A stretch of 64,000 nt of DNA from Vibrio vulnificus NBRC 15645 = ATCC 27562 (GCF_002224265.1 NZ_CP012882.1:1612001-1676000); one strand, 5' to 3'. Positions 1 to 10,262 are shown, counted from the stretch's first letter. The notes: generated by a model from the sequence alone, not told the origin. Translations and numbers: made by a program.

Positions 1-462
1 GTGCGAATACTTCGGCAGATCTTTGTGCTTATCCACGCCGATGGTTTTGTGCATCAAACTTTTCACCGGTTTCAAACTGGTGATTTTATTGACGATAGGC
101 GCAACTGGCGTGGCTAACGAGCCAAACAAATCCGTATGGCTTAACACAAAATCGCGCATTAACTTAGGATTGAGCGTCTTCTTGCCATATTTTCCTCGCG
201 CAACCGCAATGATGTCTCCGATTTTTACCCCAGAAGGGCAAGCGGTTTCGCAGCGTTTACAGTTGGTGCATAACTTGAGTAAGTCGTCGTAGTATTCCGG
301 ATTTTTTAAGCGTAGACGCTCGCCATCTGGCCCAGACTGTTTTGGCCCTGGGTATTGTGGGTTGGCTTTTGCTACTGGGCAGTAAACCGTACAGACAGTG
401 CACTTAATGCATTGATCAAACGTGGTATTGGTTGGCGCATGTTTGGCAAAGGCATTCATCAT
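1..462 (-). CDS. glpC: Anaerobic glycerol-3-phosphate dehydrogenase subunit C (partial)
   Basis: Iron-sulfur, membrane-anchoring subunit that passes electrons from GlpAB to the quinone pool. Only the N-terminal 154 residues are inside the window; the gene continues past base 1. Read on the minus strand it starts with two Met codons whose ATGA overlaps the glpB stop, indicating translational coupling. Two ferredoxin-type clusters are visible: CIKCTVCTVYCPV near residue 18 and CTNCKRCETACPSG near residue 65. These are the [4Fe-4S] ligand sets expected for GlpC. It is the last gene of glpABC. The start at the ATGA overlap is well supported; the C-terminal domain cannot be seen. Confidence 0.93.
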   Translation of the reverse strand, partial: MMNAFAKHAPTNTTFDQCIKCTVCTVYCPVAKANPQYPGPKQSGPDGERLRLKNPEYYDDLLKLCTNCKRCETACPSGVKIGDIIAVARGKYGKKTLNPKLMRDFVLSHTDLFGSLATPVAPIVNKITSLKPVKSLMHKTIGVDKHKDLPKYSH

Positions 463-1775
463 AGTACGCACTCCTCTTCAACGCTCATTGCTTGCTTAAG
501 TCCCATCGCCCTTTGAACGGCGGCCAGCGCAGTAGATACTGCTACGCCTCCACCCGAGCCTTCAAATACCGGGTCATAACCCGACAACACGGAGCCGCAG
601 CAGTAAAGGTTTTGGCATACTTGCCCATTTAATGAAGGACGAAACATCGCATCCGTTTCCACGCCAAACGCCATGAATGGATGCCCAGATGCGCTAAAGA
701 ATTGATCGTTTCGCCACTGACGGCGATGGGGCTTAGCCACCATATCCAAACCAAAAATAGGTTCCACAATCTTGTCCAAACTGGCTTTGAGCCCTTGGCT
801 GAAGTAACTGCCTGACGCCAAAATGTAGGCGTTGGCGTGCAGTGGAATGTCGCCGAGATTACGCGTGGCAATCGACACCAAGTGGCCTTGTGCATCCCAC
901 TCACCCGAGAGCACTTGATCCCCTTTTAATAACACGCCCCCCAGTTTCAAGAAGCGTTTTTGCAAGGCTTCTTCGATGCGAATACCCAGTAAAGACGGTG
1001 GCATGGTCGGCACTTCATGCAACGTGAGATTGGTCTGACGACGCAACTGCTGCAACAGAACCAGTCCGTCACCGTTGCCCATGATCGCAGGCATGATGAC
1101 CAGATCCTCTTGAGTGGCATGTTTCATCAGTTGGTGACATAAACTGTTGAATGCTTGAGGCAGCTTGAGCAAGCGCGCAATATCAATAGAACGCAGCTCA
1201 TTGGGGTTGCGACGCAAGGCTTCACAACCTGGAATCGTTACCTGAATTTCACCAATTTCGCAGTGCTGAAAATCAGGGTGTTTTTTGAGATTGTCTTTGG
1301 CCAACAGTGGCTGGAAATCTCGATAGCCATCCACCGCAACAAACAGAATGCGTTTGAACGGCACTGTTTTGGTGTGACGATGAACGAACGGCTGAGACAA
1401 CCAGGTTGGCTTTAAAGTGCCAAGTGGTGTAATGCGATAGTGGTTCGTTTCGTCTTCTTGGCTGTGTAACGGAATGCCTTGAGCATTGAGCTGCTCTACC
1501 AACCAATGCAGGGAACGTTTCACTGAAGTCGCCGACATTTTGGCATAAGGGTGTTCAGGATGTCTCTTCGCCAACGTATCTATCGCATCAAAGGGTTGAT
1601 GAACCGCCTCGCCAGATGGCAACTTGCCCAGAACATCGATTGATCCAGAAGAAAAATGCAACGCGCTTTGGCCTTGGCTAATGAGTACGGTTTTCTTGCC
1701 CTCTTCTAATGCTTTGAGCGCCGCACAGTAACCCGCGATGCCACCGCCAATCACAGCAATATCGTAATTTAACAT
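459..1775 (-). CDS. glpB: Anaerobic glycerol-3-phosphate dehydrogenase subunit B
   Basis: FAD-containing subunit of the GlpABC anaerobic glycerol-3-phosphate dehydrogenase, 438 residues, the usual family size. The N-terminus has the dinucleotide-binding pattern DIAVIGGGIAGYCAALKALE and the C-terminus the FAD-family GSGGGVAVSTALAA segment. It overlaps the end of glpA by 7 bases and the start of glpC by 4, so the three genes form one coupled operon. GlpB acts with GlpA at the inner membrane to oxidise sn-glycerol-3-phosphate to dihydroxyacetone phosphate when oxygen is absent. Identification rests on sequence plus operon context. Confidence 0.93.
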   Translation of the reverse strand: MLNYDIAVIGGGIAGYCAALKALEEGKKTVLISQGQSALHFSSGSIDVLGKLPSGEAVHQPFDAIDTLAKRHPEHPYAKMSATSVKRSLHWLVEQLNAQGIPLHSQEDETNHYRITPLGTLKPTWLSQPFVHRHTKTVPFKRILFVAVDGYRDFQPLLAKDNLKKHPDFQHCEIGEIQVTIPGCEALRRNPNELRSIDIARLLKLPQAFNSLCHQLMKHATQEDLVIMPAIMGNGDGLVLLQQLRRQTNLTLHEVPTMPPSLLGIRIEEALQKRFLKLGGVLLKGDQVLSGEWDAQGHLVSIATRNLGDIPLHANAYILASGSYFSQGLKASLDKIVEPIFGLDMVAKPHRRQWRNDQFFSASGHPFMAFGVETDAMFRPSLNGQVCQNLYCCGSVLSGYDPVFEGSGGGVAVSTALAAVQRAMGLKQAMSVEEECVL

Positions 1776-3412
1776 GATGCGTTCTCCTCATCTGCTGCGG
1801 TCGGTAGTTCACTGGCACCGAATAGCCCTTCGTAAATCCAATAGCTAAATTCAGATTCTCGCAATGCATCCCCCCAGAAGATGGGTTTCACCCCTTTCCA
1901 ACGTTCTTCCAAAAACTCCGTCAGTAAATGGGCGCTAACCGTACCGTCAAGATGCCCATACTGACTAAACAAACTCGCGGCGCGGTAACTACACAGTTCC
2001 CCCTGACATGGCCCCATACCCAACCGAGTGCGACGTCTCAAATCAACCAAATTGCTGACATCCAGTTGCTTGATTGCGTATTCAATTTCGCCTTTGGTGA
2101 CCATCTCACATTCGCAAATCACGGTTTGGCTTTCGTCATCATCTTTCAAAAACTGCTCGGCACGTTCACCATGGCGATAAACCGCCGATTCATAGACAGG
2201 CTTAACGATACTGGCGGTTTTTTTGTGCTTTTTGGGCATTTCGTTCGAACCCGGAAGTGGCTTGATATGCGTTTCACATGCCTTGTTGTTACCGAGCTTT
2301 TTCGCCACCACATCGGTCGCCCATTCCGCCATCAGACGATAGGTCATCAACTTACCACCTGTGATGGTCGTCAGGCCTTTCAAACCGTCTCGTTCGGCGT
2401 GATCGAGCAGTACAATGCCACGACTAATGTTTCGACCAGAACCATCGTCATCCACCGCCACTAATGGACGCACACCTGCGTAGGCACGCAATACTCGCGT
2501 ATTGGCCATAATAGGTGCCAGCTTTGCCCCTTCCCTTAACAACACATCCACTTCGCTTTCGGTCACGTGAAGGTCGTCAATTTGATCGTATTCAATGTGT
2601 TCTGAGGTTGTACCAATTAAAGAGATGGTGTCGCCGGGCACTAAGATGTCGGCATCGGATGGTTTGCGACAACGGTTAATGACCAAATTGTTGATGCGAT
2701 AATCCAAGATCAACAGTGACCCTTTGGCAGGGAACATCTTGATGTTGAGATCGGCGTACTCACAAATATTCTGCCCCCAAATACCGGCGGCGTTGATCAC
2801 TTCACGCGCATAGATATCAAAGGCTTGGCCAGTAAGCGTGTGAAGACATTTTACCCCGCGAACCAGATCACCCTGACGAATCAAACCGACCACTTGCGTG
2901 TGGTTAAAGATACGCCCGCCATGCTCTTTCGCATCAAGCACATTAGACGCACAAAGACGAAATGGATCGAGTGTGCCATCAGGCACTTGCACTGCACCCA
3001 CCAAAGCTGGATTCACATTAGGCTCTAGCGCCAAGGCTTGAGAAGGCGTCAGCCTTTTTGTTTCAATCCCCGCGAGTGTACATTGTTGAATAAACGTGTC
3101 TTGGAACGCTAAATCGTCTTCCGGCAGAGTAATAAATAAGCCACTGGTTTGCTCGACACAATGACGAGCAATGTTTTTGAGAATCTTGTTTTCCTGGATG
3201 CACTCCTTCGCCGACTCAGAATCAGTGACAGCGTAACGAGCACCTGAATGCAATAAACCATGATTGCGCCCTGACGTACCAGAAGCGATATCGTCCTTTT
3301 CCAGTAAAATGCAGCTAATGCCACGCAACGAACAGTCGCGCATAATGCCAGTTCCCGTCGCACCACCACCAATGATCACCACTTCCGTTTCAAAATGACT
3401 GGAACTCACCAT
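1769..3412 (-). CDS. glpA: Anaerobic glycerol-3-phosphate dehydrogenase subunit A
   Basis: Catalytic FAD subunit converting glycerol-3-phosphate to dihydroxyacetone phosphate. The FAD-binding motif VVIIGGGATGTGIMRDCSLR is at residues 10-30. The C-terminal part contains a BFD-like Cys cluster (CECEMV near 435, then GPCQGELC near 475), as in the family. The open frame extends upstream to 3484, but I place the start at 3412. There MVSSSHF follows an AGGAAG ribosome-binding site at good spacing, and the resulting 547 residues match the roughly 540 expected. First gene of glpABC; the stop overlaps the glpB start. Possible GlpR operators lie about 60-95 bases upstream. Confidence 0.94.
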   Translation of the reverse strand: MVSSSHFETEVVIIGGGATGTGIMRDCSLRGISCILLEKDDIASGTSGRNHGLLHSGARYAVTDSESAKECIQENKILKNIARHCVEQTSGLFITLPEDDLAFQDTFIQQCTLAGIETKRLTPSQALALEPNVNPALVGAVQVPDGTLDPFRLCASNVLDAKEHGGRIFNHTQVVGLIRQGDLVRGVKCLHTLTGQAFDIYAREVINAAGIWGQNICEYADLNIKMFPAKGSLLILDYRINNLVINRCRKPSDADILVPGDTISLIGTTSEHIEYDQIDDLHVTESEVDVLLREGAKLAPIMANTRVLRAYAGVRPLVAVDDDGSGRNISRGIVLLDHAERDGLKGLTTITGGKLMTYRLMAEWATDVVAKKLGNNKACETHIKPLPGSNEMPKKHKKTASIVKPVYESAVYRHGERAEQFLKDDDESQTVICECEMVTKGEIEYAIKQLDVSNLVDLRRRTRLGMGPCQGELCSYRAASLFSQYGHLDGTVSAHLLTEFLEERWKGVKPIFWGDALRESEFSYWIYEGLFGASELPTAADEENASC

Positions 3413-3468
3413 AGGTATCTTCCTATTCACTAATAAGCATACTGATAGTGTGTCATTTTTTTTCCTTC

Positions 3469-3509
3469 GTGTTCGATAACTCACTCACAAAATGAGCGTT
3501 CGAACATTT
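3469..3509. promoter_or_regulatory. Possible GlpR operator pair upstream of glpA
   Basis: The gap 3413-3812 between glpA and the next gene has two segments resembling the GlpR consensus (ATGTTCGnnAnCGAACAT). One is TGTTCGATAACTCAC at about 3470. The other, read on the minus strand, is AATGTTCGAACGCTCAT at about 3492-3509. Each matches one half-site well and the other poorly. The rest of the gap is AT-rich, with no further gene that I can see. GlpR control of glpABC is established in enterobacteria; here it is inference. Confidence 0.45.
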
Positions 3510-3812
3510 AACCTCATTAAATCGAGCAAAAGCTGGCGCTTTACGCTCAAAAAGCACATTTACGATACCTGCACATTACTGACAAAAAACACAATTGAGT
3601 AAAAACTCTACCTAGAACAAATCTCACATCTTTTATGTCAGAGAAAAAACAATTATTCGACATTTAAATTAAAAGTTAGGCACATATTCACATGACAATA
3701 ATAAATTGAATTTCTTCAAGAGCATTTTTGAACCAAGATCACACTCATTTTATTTATTTTTTATAAAACAAATTATATTGACGAAATAACTAGTTAACTC
3801 GGGAATATATAA

Positions 3813-4481
3813 GTGAATTTTAAATTAGCATTATTATCTGTTATGACCGTTGCTGTTTTTTCATCCGTCTTATTTTTTAATAGTGAGATTGAATTAAGTA
3901 AAAACGTTATTACTGAAGAAAAATCAAACAACTTAAATGACGTAATTAATGAGAATAAAGTCTCTTCTTCGGATAATTTAGCCGTTGATATTCAGCCTAT
4001 CGAAACGATTATTGAGCCCCACAAAAAGCCAGAAGAAAGCATCATAGAAGAAGTCGTCATTACAGAAGAGAAGATCAAACAACCGCAAAAATTCGATTCA
4101 GTCTGGTCAGACACTAACCCTCAGCAAGAGATCGAGCGTTTTAAACCGACCAGCCCATACATAGAAAACATTAAAGCCGTTGAAATTGCAGATATTAATC
4201 AATTTAAGGCACTCAATGAGGGCGATGTCATTACGATGAGTTTGCCAAGCAATGACAACATCGATATCAAAATTGATAACAACGAATTTCAGAATGAAGG
4301 TATTCGTATGTGGTCGGGAAATTTTGAACTAGAGGGTCAAAGTTATCCCGTTACGTTTACTTTTGGAAAAACTTCGATTTTGGGCTTTATTGGCCATCCT
4401 GAAGGACAAATTAAAATTGAAGGAAAAGGGAGCAGTGCATGGGTTTACGAATTACCTGCCAATCATGGATTTGATCACTAA
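3813..4481 (+). CDS. Secreted or anchored protein resembling a metzincin prodomain
   Basis: A 222-residue protein with a GTG start and a hydrophobic N-terminus (residues 3-23, LALLSVMTVAVFSSVLFF). This is a signal peptide or membrane anchor. An acidic, Lys/Glu-rich linker covers roughly residues 28-110. The C-terminal 100 residues have an alternating pattern (GDVITMSLP, then MWSGNFELEG, VTFTFGKTSILGFIGHPEG and GSSAWVYE). To me this resembles the N-terminal propeptide that secreted bacterial metzincins usually carry before the catalytic domain. The next gene, 47 bases downstream on the same strand, is such a protease and lacks that region. A trans-acting propeptide, inhibitor or chaperone is inferred, not shown. 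Confidence 0.6.
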   Translation: MNFKLALLSVMTVAVFSSVLFFNSEIELSKNVITEEKSNNLNDVINENKVSSSDNLAVDIQPIETIIEPHKKPEESIIEEVVITEEKIKQPQKFDSVWSDTNPQQEIERFKPTSPYIENIKAVEIADINQFKALNEGDVITMSLPSNDNIDIKIDNNEFQNEGIRMWSGNFELEGQSYPVTFTFGKTSILGFIGHPEGQIKIEGKGSSAWVYELPANHGFDH

Positions 4482-4528
4482 CACCTCTATCTATTAGTTT
4501 TACAAACACAACCAAGTAGGAAATAAAT

Positions 4529-5758
4529 ATGAAAAGAACGTTATTGGCGTTTGCCATAGCGTCAGGCATTGCTGTGCCTGCAGTGGCTGAAACAACGCAA
4601 ATTGATGTGCTAGGCGTATATACAAAAGCAACATCTGAATGGTTTGAACAAGATCAACTTGCCGCGATTCAACATCGTTTTAACGTGGGCAACGTTATAT
4701 TAAAAAACAGTGGCCTTGATATTAAGGTGAATCTTGTAGCAACAAAAGAATACAACTTTGATTCACAAGCGGGTATGAAGAAATCGCAAAAACAAGCGCT
4801 TAATGCCCTGACGCCAAGCCGTGCTCAAGATCCTATTTTTAGCGATATCGAAAGTGAACGAAAGAAAGCGGGGGCAGACATGGTCGCGATGTTCCGTAAC
4901 CTCGATCTGAAAAACACGCCAGATTACGATGCCAGAAAAGGCCTCATCAGCTGTGGTCTAGCATGGGTGATCCCAGCGTCTGATTGGCGTTCTAACCCTC
5001 GCTATGCCAAAAGTCGCATGTACAGCCATTCTTACATGAACCAGTGCGGCGATGACACCTTTATCCACGAACTCGGCCACAACTGGGGCTTAAACCACGC
5101 GCACGAGCAATATGAAAATACGCCGCATTTCGGAAACGGCACGGAAAAAGATGCGTATGGTTATGGCGTTAAAGACAAGTTTGCCACCACCATGGCTTAC
5201 GGCTTCTTGTTTGGCGTTCGTGGTCGCTCGTACACTTTCTCAACACCAGACAAGCAGTGCGAAGGCACACCTTGCGGCAAGAAAGATTACGCGAACGCTG
5301 TACGCGCTATTGGCTTGAGTGCACCACACGTCGCGAGTATTTACGCTTCAAAAGCAGCGACTCCAGATGACGGCACAACAGACACCGTAACGCCGCCAGC
5401 CGTCACAACAGGTAAAAATCAATACTTGCTTGAATCGCCACGCGCCTTGCCGGATGCCACTCAACTCGAACTGCCTTTTGATGTGAATTACCAAGGTGAG
5501 TTAACGAAAACCACCATTCGCGTCAACATTGAGCATCAGTTTATTGGCGATGTTTCTGTCTCTCTAGTGGCTCCTTCTGGCAAACAGTGGTCACTAAAAG
5601 AGAGCAATGGTCGTGATCGTGGTAATCGCTACCATGTTCTTTTCACGCTCAATGATGTTGAAAAGAGTGACGTGTTGGGCCAGTGGAAAGTGCTTGTCTC
5701 GGACGACTACGAAAAAGACACTGGCATCATCAAAGAAGTAGAGCTGCTGTTTAAGTAG
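4529..5758 (+). CDS. Secreted metzincin zinc metalloprotease with P-domain
   Basis: A 409-residue exported protease. Residues 1-20 are a Sec signal peptide ending AVAE. The catalytic domain begins at once (IDVLGVYTKA). It carries the metzincin zinc site HELGHNWGLNH at 180-190, so His180, His184 and His190 are the ligands and Glu181 the catalytic base. A Met-turn, TTMAYGF, follows near 230. After a Thr/Pro/Asp linker (about 275-295) the last 110 residues form a proprotein-convertase P (homo-B) domain (YQGELTKTTIRVNIEH, GDVSVSLVAPSG). Ribosome-binding site AGGAAATAAAT precedes the ATG. Unlike most relatives there is no propeptide between signal and catalytic domain; the upstream gene may supply it. 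Natural substrate unknown. Confidence 0.85.
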   Translation: MKRTLLAFAIASGIAVPAVAETTQIDVLGVYTKATSEWFEQDQLAAIQHRFNVGNVILKNSGLDIKVNLVATKEYNFDSQAGMKKSQKQALNALTPSRAQDPIFSDIESERKKAGADMVAMFRNLDLKNTPDYDARKGLISCGLAWVIPASDWRSNPRYAKSRMYSHSYMNQCGDDTFIHELGHNWGLNHAHEQYENTPHFGNGTEKDAYGYGVKDKFATTMAYGFLFGVRGRSYTFSTPDKQCEGTPCGKKDYANAVRAIGLSAPHVASIYASKAATPDDGTTDTVTPPAVTTGKNQYLLESPRALPDATQLELPFDVNYQGELTKTTIRVNIEHQFIGDVSVSLVAPSGKQWSLKESNGRDRGNRYHVLFTLNDVEKSDVLGQWKVLVSDDYEKDTGIIKEVELLFK

Positions 5759-5780
5759 AACCCCTCTTCATTATGTCTCC

Positions 5781-5809
5781 ACCCGCCATAGTACTGTGGC
5801 GGGTTTTTA
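5781..5809 (+). terminator. Rho-independent terminator of the protease gene
   Basis: Stem CCCGCCA / TGGCGGG with a short loop, followed by TTTTT, 23 bases after the protease stop codon. Confidence 0.85.
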
Positions 5810-5825
5810 CTACCCCTTAAACCTT

Positions 5826-6839
5826 TCACCAGCAGGCGAAGTGATCTTCGGTTAAACCAAGTACGTTTTCCAATCGGTGCTCTGCGCCATCATCGCCTTT
5901 GAGCACACCGTCGAAATGGCCAACAAATTGGCGAAAATTACTTTTGAGCACCAACAAGTTGAGCTTTTCTTTGCGGCAGTTCATGGGGGTAAACGTCAGA
6001 TCAATGCGTTTGTCTGCACTGTATATACGCCAAGCCTCGTTTGGCTTAAAGCGATCAAAATCGAAATAGACCGCTGGAAGAAAGTGTCGTTCTCCCTCAA
6101 CCCAAAGTACGTTTTCACAGCCTCCGGTCTCGTTCACCCCAGCCGCGAGATTCAAGCCCAGGCGAATGCCTTGCTGCTGAGTGTTAATGCTCGCCCAGCG
6201 CCAACTGGTTTCTCTACGCATATAACCCGCAGAAAAATCATACCCTGCTAACGCCGTTTTAAGGTCAACGGCTTTACCGAACACGTTTAACTCGCCATTC
6301 ACCTTTAGTGCATTGTGCTTTTGTGTGTAAGTCCAACCTTGATAGCCGGTCGGCGTACACATGGCTAATGGCTGTTCGCTGTTTTCTGCCAACAATACCA
6401 TATCAGCTTTCACCCATTTCGTATTGAGCACGACTCGCCACTGGCCTTGTTTGATGTCAAACATCAGCGCTTGATTGGCAATATGCGCTTTCCCCTCATA
6501 GGGTGAAGCCCGCATGCCACTATCAAAAAACAGCGGACGTAACCAACTTTGCTCAACCAACTGACCCGTTTCAAGGTCAACCACATAGCAAAATGCCGAA
6601 CAGAGATAGCGGATGTCTGCGATCGCGATACCAATGAGATATCGTTCGCTCATAACGCTGACAAACTGAAATTGTTTGTAATGAAAATAGCGCGCCAATT
6701 TACTGGCCGATTTATCCATCACATTGCGGTAATCAAACTGCTCCGGTGCTAATTCACGGACCATCTGTTCAAAATGGCCATAGTGTGGCTGGCCTTGGTC
6801 ATTTATTAGCGTCTCTGGGGCGGTTATCGCTTGGTTCAT
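5826..6839 (-). CDS. DUF2804 family protein
   Basis: A 337-residue protein without signal peptide or membrane segment. Its beta-rich sequence (CYVVDLETGQLVEQSWLRP, then YMRRETSWRWASI, VYFDFDRFKPNEAWRIYS) fits the DUF2804 family. That family is widespread in gammaproteobacteria and related in fold to lipocalin-like or hydroxyneurosporene-synthase-like proteins. No catalytic motif can be assigned. It is transcribed toward the protease terminator and lies 43 bases downstream of ppsR in the same direction, so it may be co-transcribed with ppsR, but nothing ties it to PEP metabolism. Function unknown. Confidence 0.8.
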   Translation of the reverse strand: MNQAITAPETLINDQGQPHYGHFEQMVRELAPEQFDYRNVMDKSASKLARYFHYKQFQFVSVMSERYLIGIAIADIRYLCSAFCYVVDLETGQLVEQSWLRPLFFDSGMRASPYEGKAHIANQALMFDIKQGQWRVVLNTKWVKADMVLLAENSEQPLAMCTPTGYQGWTYTQKHNALKVNGELNVFGKAVDLKTALAGYDFSAGYMRRETSWRWASINTQQQGIRLGLNLAAGVNETGGCENVLWVEGERHFLPAVYFDFDRFKPNEAWRIYSADKRIDLTFTPMNCRKEKLNLLVLKSNFRQFVGHFDGVLKGDDGAEHRLENVLGLTEDHFACW

Positions 6840-6882
6840 CCTGTTTTTTGTTCCTTTTTGGGTTGCACTTTCCTTGGCCTGC

Positions 6883-7716
6883 TTAGAACAAGCGGCGCTT
6901 TAAGCCTGTTTTTTCGAGCACTCTGGTCGAAATCTCTTCAACAGACAGCGACGTTGTATTGATATACGGAATGGCTTCACGCCTGAACAAAGCTTCGACA
7001 TTGGCCAGTTCATGCTGACACTGCTCGGTGCTTGCGTAATCGCTGCCCGCCAAGCGGTTCTCTCGAATCTCAGTCAACCGCTTGGGATCAATCGTCAAAC
7101 CAAACAATTTGTGGCGATGAATTTCAAACTCCGGCAACAGTTTCAATCCCTTGATGTCGTCATCAATGTAGGGGTAATTCACCACCCGCAAACCAAACTG
7201 CATCGCCATGTATAAACTGGTGGGTGTTTTGCCACTGCGTGAAACGCCTAGCAAAATAATGTCCGCCAACTCTAAACCTTTTAACGAAATGCCATCGTCG
7301 TGCGCCAAGGTGTACTCAATCGCCGCAATACGATCAAAATAGGTATCGGTGTCTTTTCCGACACTGCGCGAGCGTTGCAACTTTGGCGTCGGTTCCATTT
7401 GGATATCATCTTTCACCCGCTGCACAATGCTTTCCAACACATCGTAGCAATACGCCGGAGACTCCATTAAACGCGCTTTGAGATCAGGCAATACCAGAGA
7501 AAAAAACACCAGAGGTTTTATCCCATTGGTTTGGAATGAAATTTCAATGTGTTTGATTAATTCAGTGAGTTTCTCTTCACTTTCGACAAATGGGAAGGTT
7601 TTCTCATTGGCCACAAAGGGGAACTGCCCCAAAACGACGTGCCCTAACGTTTCACAGGTAATTGCCGTTCCGTCAGAAACGTAGAACACATCACGACTTT
7701 GCTTTTCTGTTTGCAT
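6883..7716 (-). CDS. ppsR: PEP synthase regulatory protein (bifunctional kinase/phosphorylase)
   Basis: DUF299-family protein of 277 residues that controls PEP synthase by ADP-dependent phosphorylation of a catalytic-domain threonine and by Pi-dependent dephosphorylation. The P-loop [15 protein letters not shown] lies near residue 155, and the N-terminal [17 protein letters not shown] segment is typical of the family. It is divergent from ppsA across 173 bases, the usual arrangement in gammaproteobacteria. The ATG codes [16 protein letters not shown], giving the expected length. Confidence 0.93.
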   Translation of the reverse strand: MQTEKQSRDVFYVSDGTAITCETLGHVVLGQFPFVANEKTFPFVESEEKLTELIKHIEISFQTNGIKPLVFFSLVLPDLKARLMESPAYCYDVLESIVQRVKDDIQMEPTPKLQRSRSVGKDTDTYFDRIAAIEYTLAHDDGISLKGLELADIILLGVSRSGKTPTSLYMAMQFGLRVVNYPYIDDDIKGLKLLPEFEIHRHKLFGLTIDPKRLTEIRENRLAGSDYASTEQCQHELANVEALFRREAIPYINTTSLSVEEISTRVLEKTGLKRRLF

Positions 7717-7889
7717 TTTTGTTTAAAACTTAAAAATATTTTGAGTAGGATGTTAACCATAATACAAATAATAAACCCAGGCGTGCCATTACGTGCCCCA
7801 CAGCTTTGAAAATTGATTTCTCTTTTTTTGAGCCCTCGCGTAATCGTTTGCCTATCCCTACGAAAGCTGCAATGTTTCTGGAGAAAGAC

Positions 7890-10262
7890 ATGCAAAAGAA
7901 CACCCTCTGGTTCAATAGCCTATCCATGGAAGATGTCGATAAAGTCGGCGGTAAGAACGCATCTCTTGGCGAAATGGTGTCTAACCTCGCCAATGCTGGT
8001 GTGTCGGTACCTAATGGTTTTGCGACGACCTCATACGCTTTTAACCAGTTCCTTGACTACGAAGGACTGGATGAGCGTATCCACCAACTGCTGGATGAAC
8101 TGGATGTCGATGATGTGGACGCTCTGCGTAAGACAGGCGCAACGATTCGTCAATGGGTTTTAGAAGCCCCATTCCCTGCTGACCTCGAGCAGGACATCCG
8201 TGAAAATTATTCAACACTGACCGATGGAAACGATGAAATTTCTGTCGCGGTACGCTCTTCTGCAACCGCAGAAGATCTCCCCGACGCATCGTTTGCCGGT
8301 CAACAAGAAACGTTTCTTAACGTGCGTGGTATCGATGCCGTATTAGAAGCAACGAAACACGTTTATGCATCTTTGTTTAACGATCGTGCGATTTCGTATC
8401 GCGTCCACCAAGGGTTTGACCACCGAGGCATTGCGCTTTCGGCAGGCATTCAGCGCATGGTACGTTCAGACAAAGCCGCTTCGGGCGTGATGTTCACGCT
8501 GGATACCGAATCTGGCTTCGACAAAGTGGTGTTTATCACTTCAGCTTGGGGATTAGGCGAAATGGTCGTACAAGGTGCGGTGAACCCTGATGAGTTCTAC
8601 GTGCACAAACCGCTGCTTGAAGCGGGCCAAGCCCCCATTGTGAAGAAAACCTTTGGTTCTAAACTGAGTAAGATGATCTACGCCAACAGCCAAGTGATTG
8701 GTAAGCAAGTTGAGATTGTCGATACCTCAGAGGCTGAACGTAACCAGTTTTCTCTCACCGACGCTGAAATCGTAGAACTGGCCAAGCAAGCGATGATCAT
8801 TGAGAAGCACTATCAACGCCCAATGGACATTGAGTGGGCCAAAGATGGCATTGATGGTCAGCTTTACATTGTTCAAGCTCGCCCAGAGACGGTCTGCTCT
8901 CAGTCTGACGCTAACGTCATCGAGCGCTATGAATTGAGCCACAAAGCGGAAGTACTGATTGAAGGCCGAGCCATTGGTCAACGCATTGGTTCTGGTGTGG
9001 TGCGTTTGGTGGACTCATTGGATCAAATGTCTTTGGTTCAAACTGGCGATGTTCTTGTCACGGACATGACAGACCCAGATTGGGAGCCAGTGATGAAGAA
9101 AGCCTCAGCGATTGTCACCAACCGTGGTGGCCGCACATGCCACGCAGCGATCATTGCGCGCGAACTTGGTATTCCGGCCATCGTGGGTTGTGGCAATGCC
9201 ACCAGCCAACTGACGGATGGTGATTTGGTCACTGTCTCCTGCGCAGAAGGCGAAACAGGTTATGTCTACCAAGGTCAACTCGATTTTGAAGTACGCCGCT
9301 CAACGGTTGATGAACTGCCAATGCTGCCAACCAAAGTGATGATGAACGTGGGCAACCCAGATCGCGCATTCGATTTCGCGCAAATCCCGAACGAAGGTGT
9401 CGGCCTTGCTCGCCTTGAATTCATCATCAATAAGATGATTGGTATTCACCCGAAAGCGCTGCTCAACTTCGACCAACAATCGGAAAGCTTGAAGGCCGAA
9501 ATCACCCAACGCATTCGTGGTTACCAAGACCCTATCGACTTCTACGTGAGTAAGTTGACGGAAGGGATTGCCACCATCGCCTCGGCTTTCTGGCCAAAAC
9601 GCGTTATTGTGCGTATGTCCGACTTTAAGTCTAATGAGTACAGTAACTTGGTCGGCGGTAAAGCCTATGAGCCGCATGAAGAGAACCCGATGCTCGGTTT
9701 CCGCGGTGCTTCACGCTATATCTCTCCTGTGTTTGAAGATTGCTTCGAGCTTGAAACTCAAGCGATCAAACGCGTTCGCAATGAGATGGGCTTGAAGAAC
9801 GTCGAAATCATGATTCCATTTGTTCGCACGCCAAGTGAAGCGGCTCAGGTCGTTGACCTGCTTGCGAAGTTCGATCTTCGCCGTGGCGAGCAAGGGTTAA
9901 AAGTGATCATGATGTGCGAACTGCCTTCCAACGCCGTGTTGGCCGATGAGTTCCTCAAGTATTTTGATGGCTTCTCGATCGGTTCAAACGACATGACGCA
10001 GCTGACCTTGGGCCTAGATCGTGACTCCGGTGATGTCGCGCATCTGTTTGATGAACGTAACCCAGCCGTGAAAGCGATGCTGAAAATGGCGATTGATGCC
10101 GCAACCAAAGCGGGCAAATACGTCGGTATTTGTGGCCAAGGCCCATCAGACCATGAAGATTTCGCTGAGTGGTTGATGGAACAAGGCATCAGCTCCGTCT
10201 CGCTCAATCCAGATACGGTGATCGATACTTGGATTCAATTGGGCAAAGCGAACCAAAAGTAA
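7890..10262 (+). CDS. ppsA: Phosphoenolpyruvate synthase
   Basis: Pyruvate, water dikinase: pyruvate + ATP + H2O gives PEP + AMP + Pi, the entry to gluconeogenesis from three-carbon compounds. Domains in order: ATP-grasp nucleotide-binding domain (about 1-340), swivelling phosphohistidine domain with [14 protein letters not shown] (catalytic His418), and PEP-binding TIM barrel ending with [18 protein letters not shown] and [13 protein letters not shown]. The frame is open from 7806, but GGAG at the right distance favours the ATG at 7890 ([11 protein letters not shown]). That gives 790 residues, matching the E. coli enzyme. Divergently paired with ppsR. Confidence 0.96.
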   Translation: MQKNTLWFNSLSMEDVDKVGGKNASLGEMVSNLANAGVSVPNGFATTSYAFNQFLDYEGLDERIHQLLDELDVDDVDALRKTGATIRQWVLEAPFPADLEQDIRENYSTLTDGNDEISVAVRSSATAEDLPDASFAGQQETFLNVRGIDAVLEATKHVYASLFNDRAISYRVHQGFDHRGIALSAGIQRMVRSDKAASGVMFTLDTESGFDKVVFITSAWGLGEMVVQGAVNPDEFYVHKPLLEAGQAPIVKKTFGSKLSKMIYANSQVIGKQVEIVDTSEAERNQFSLTDAEIVELAKQAMIIEKHYQRPMDIEWAKDGIDGQLYIVQARPETVCSQSDANVIERYELSHKAEVLIEGRAIGQRIGSGVVRLVDSLDQMSLVQTGDVLVTDMTDPDWEPVMKKASAIVTNRGGRTCHAAIIARELGIPAIVGCGNATSQLTDGDLVTVSCAEGETGYVYQGQLDFEVRRSTVDELPMLPTKVMMNVGNPDRAFDFAQIPNEGVGLARLEFIINKMIGIHPKALLNFDQQSESLKAEITQRIRGYQDPIDFYVSKLTEGIATIASAFWPKRVIVRMSDFKSNEYSNLVGGKAYEPHEENPMLGFRGASRYISPVFEDCFELETQAIKRVRNEMGLKNVEIMIPFVRTPSEAAQVVDLLAKFDLRRGEQGLKVIMMCELPSNAVLADEFLKYFDGFSIGSNDMTQLTLGLDRDSGDVAHLFDERNPAVKAMLKMAIDAATKAGKYVGICGQGPSDHEDFAEWLMEQGISSVSLNPDTVIDTWIQLGKANQK

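Noticed and set aside
1928..2464. 178-residue frame opposite glpA
   Set aside because: Fully antisense to a well-conserved dehydrogenase gene, with no family resemblance. It is a shadow of glpA codon use.
7806..7889. N-terminal extension of PEP synthase
   Set aside because: The extra 28 codons have no ribosome-binding site and no similarity to PpsA, while GGAG precedes the ATG at 7890.
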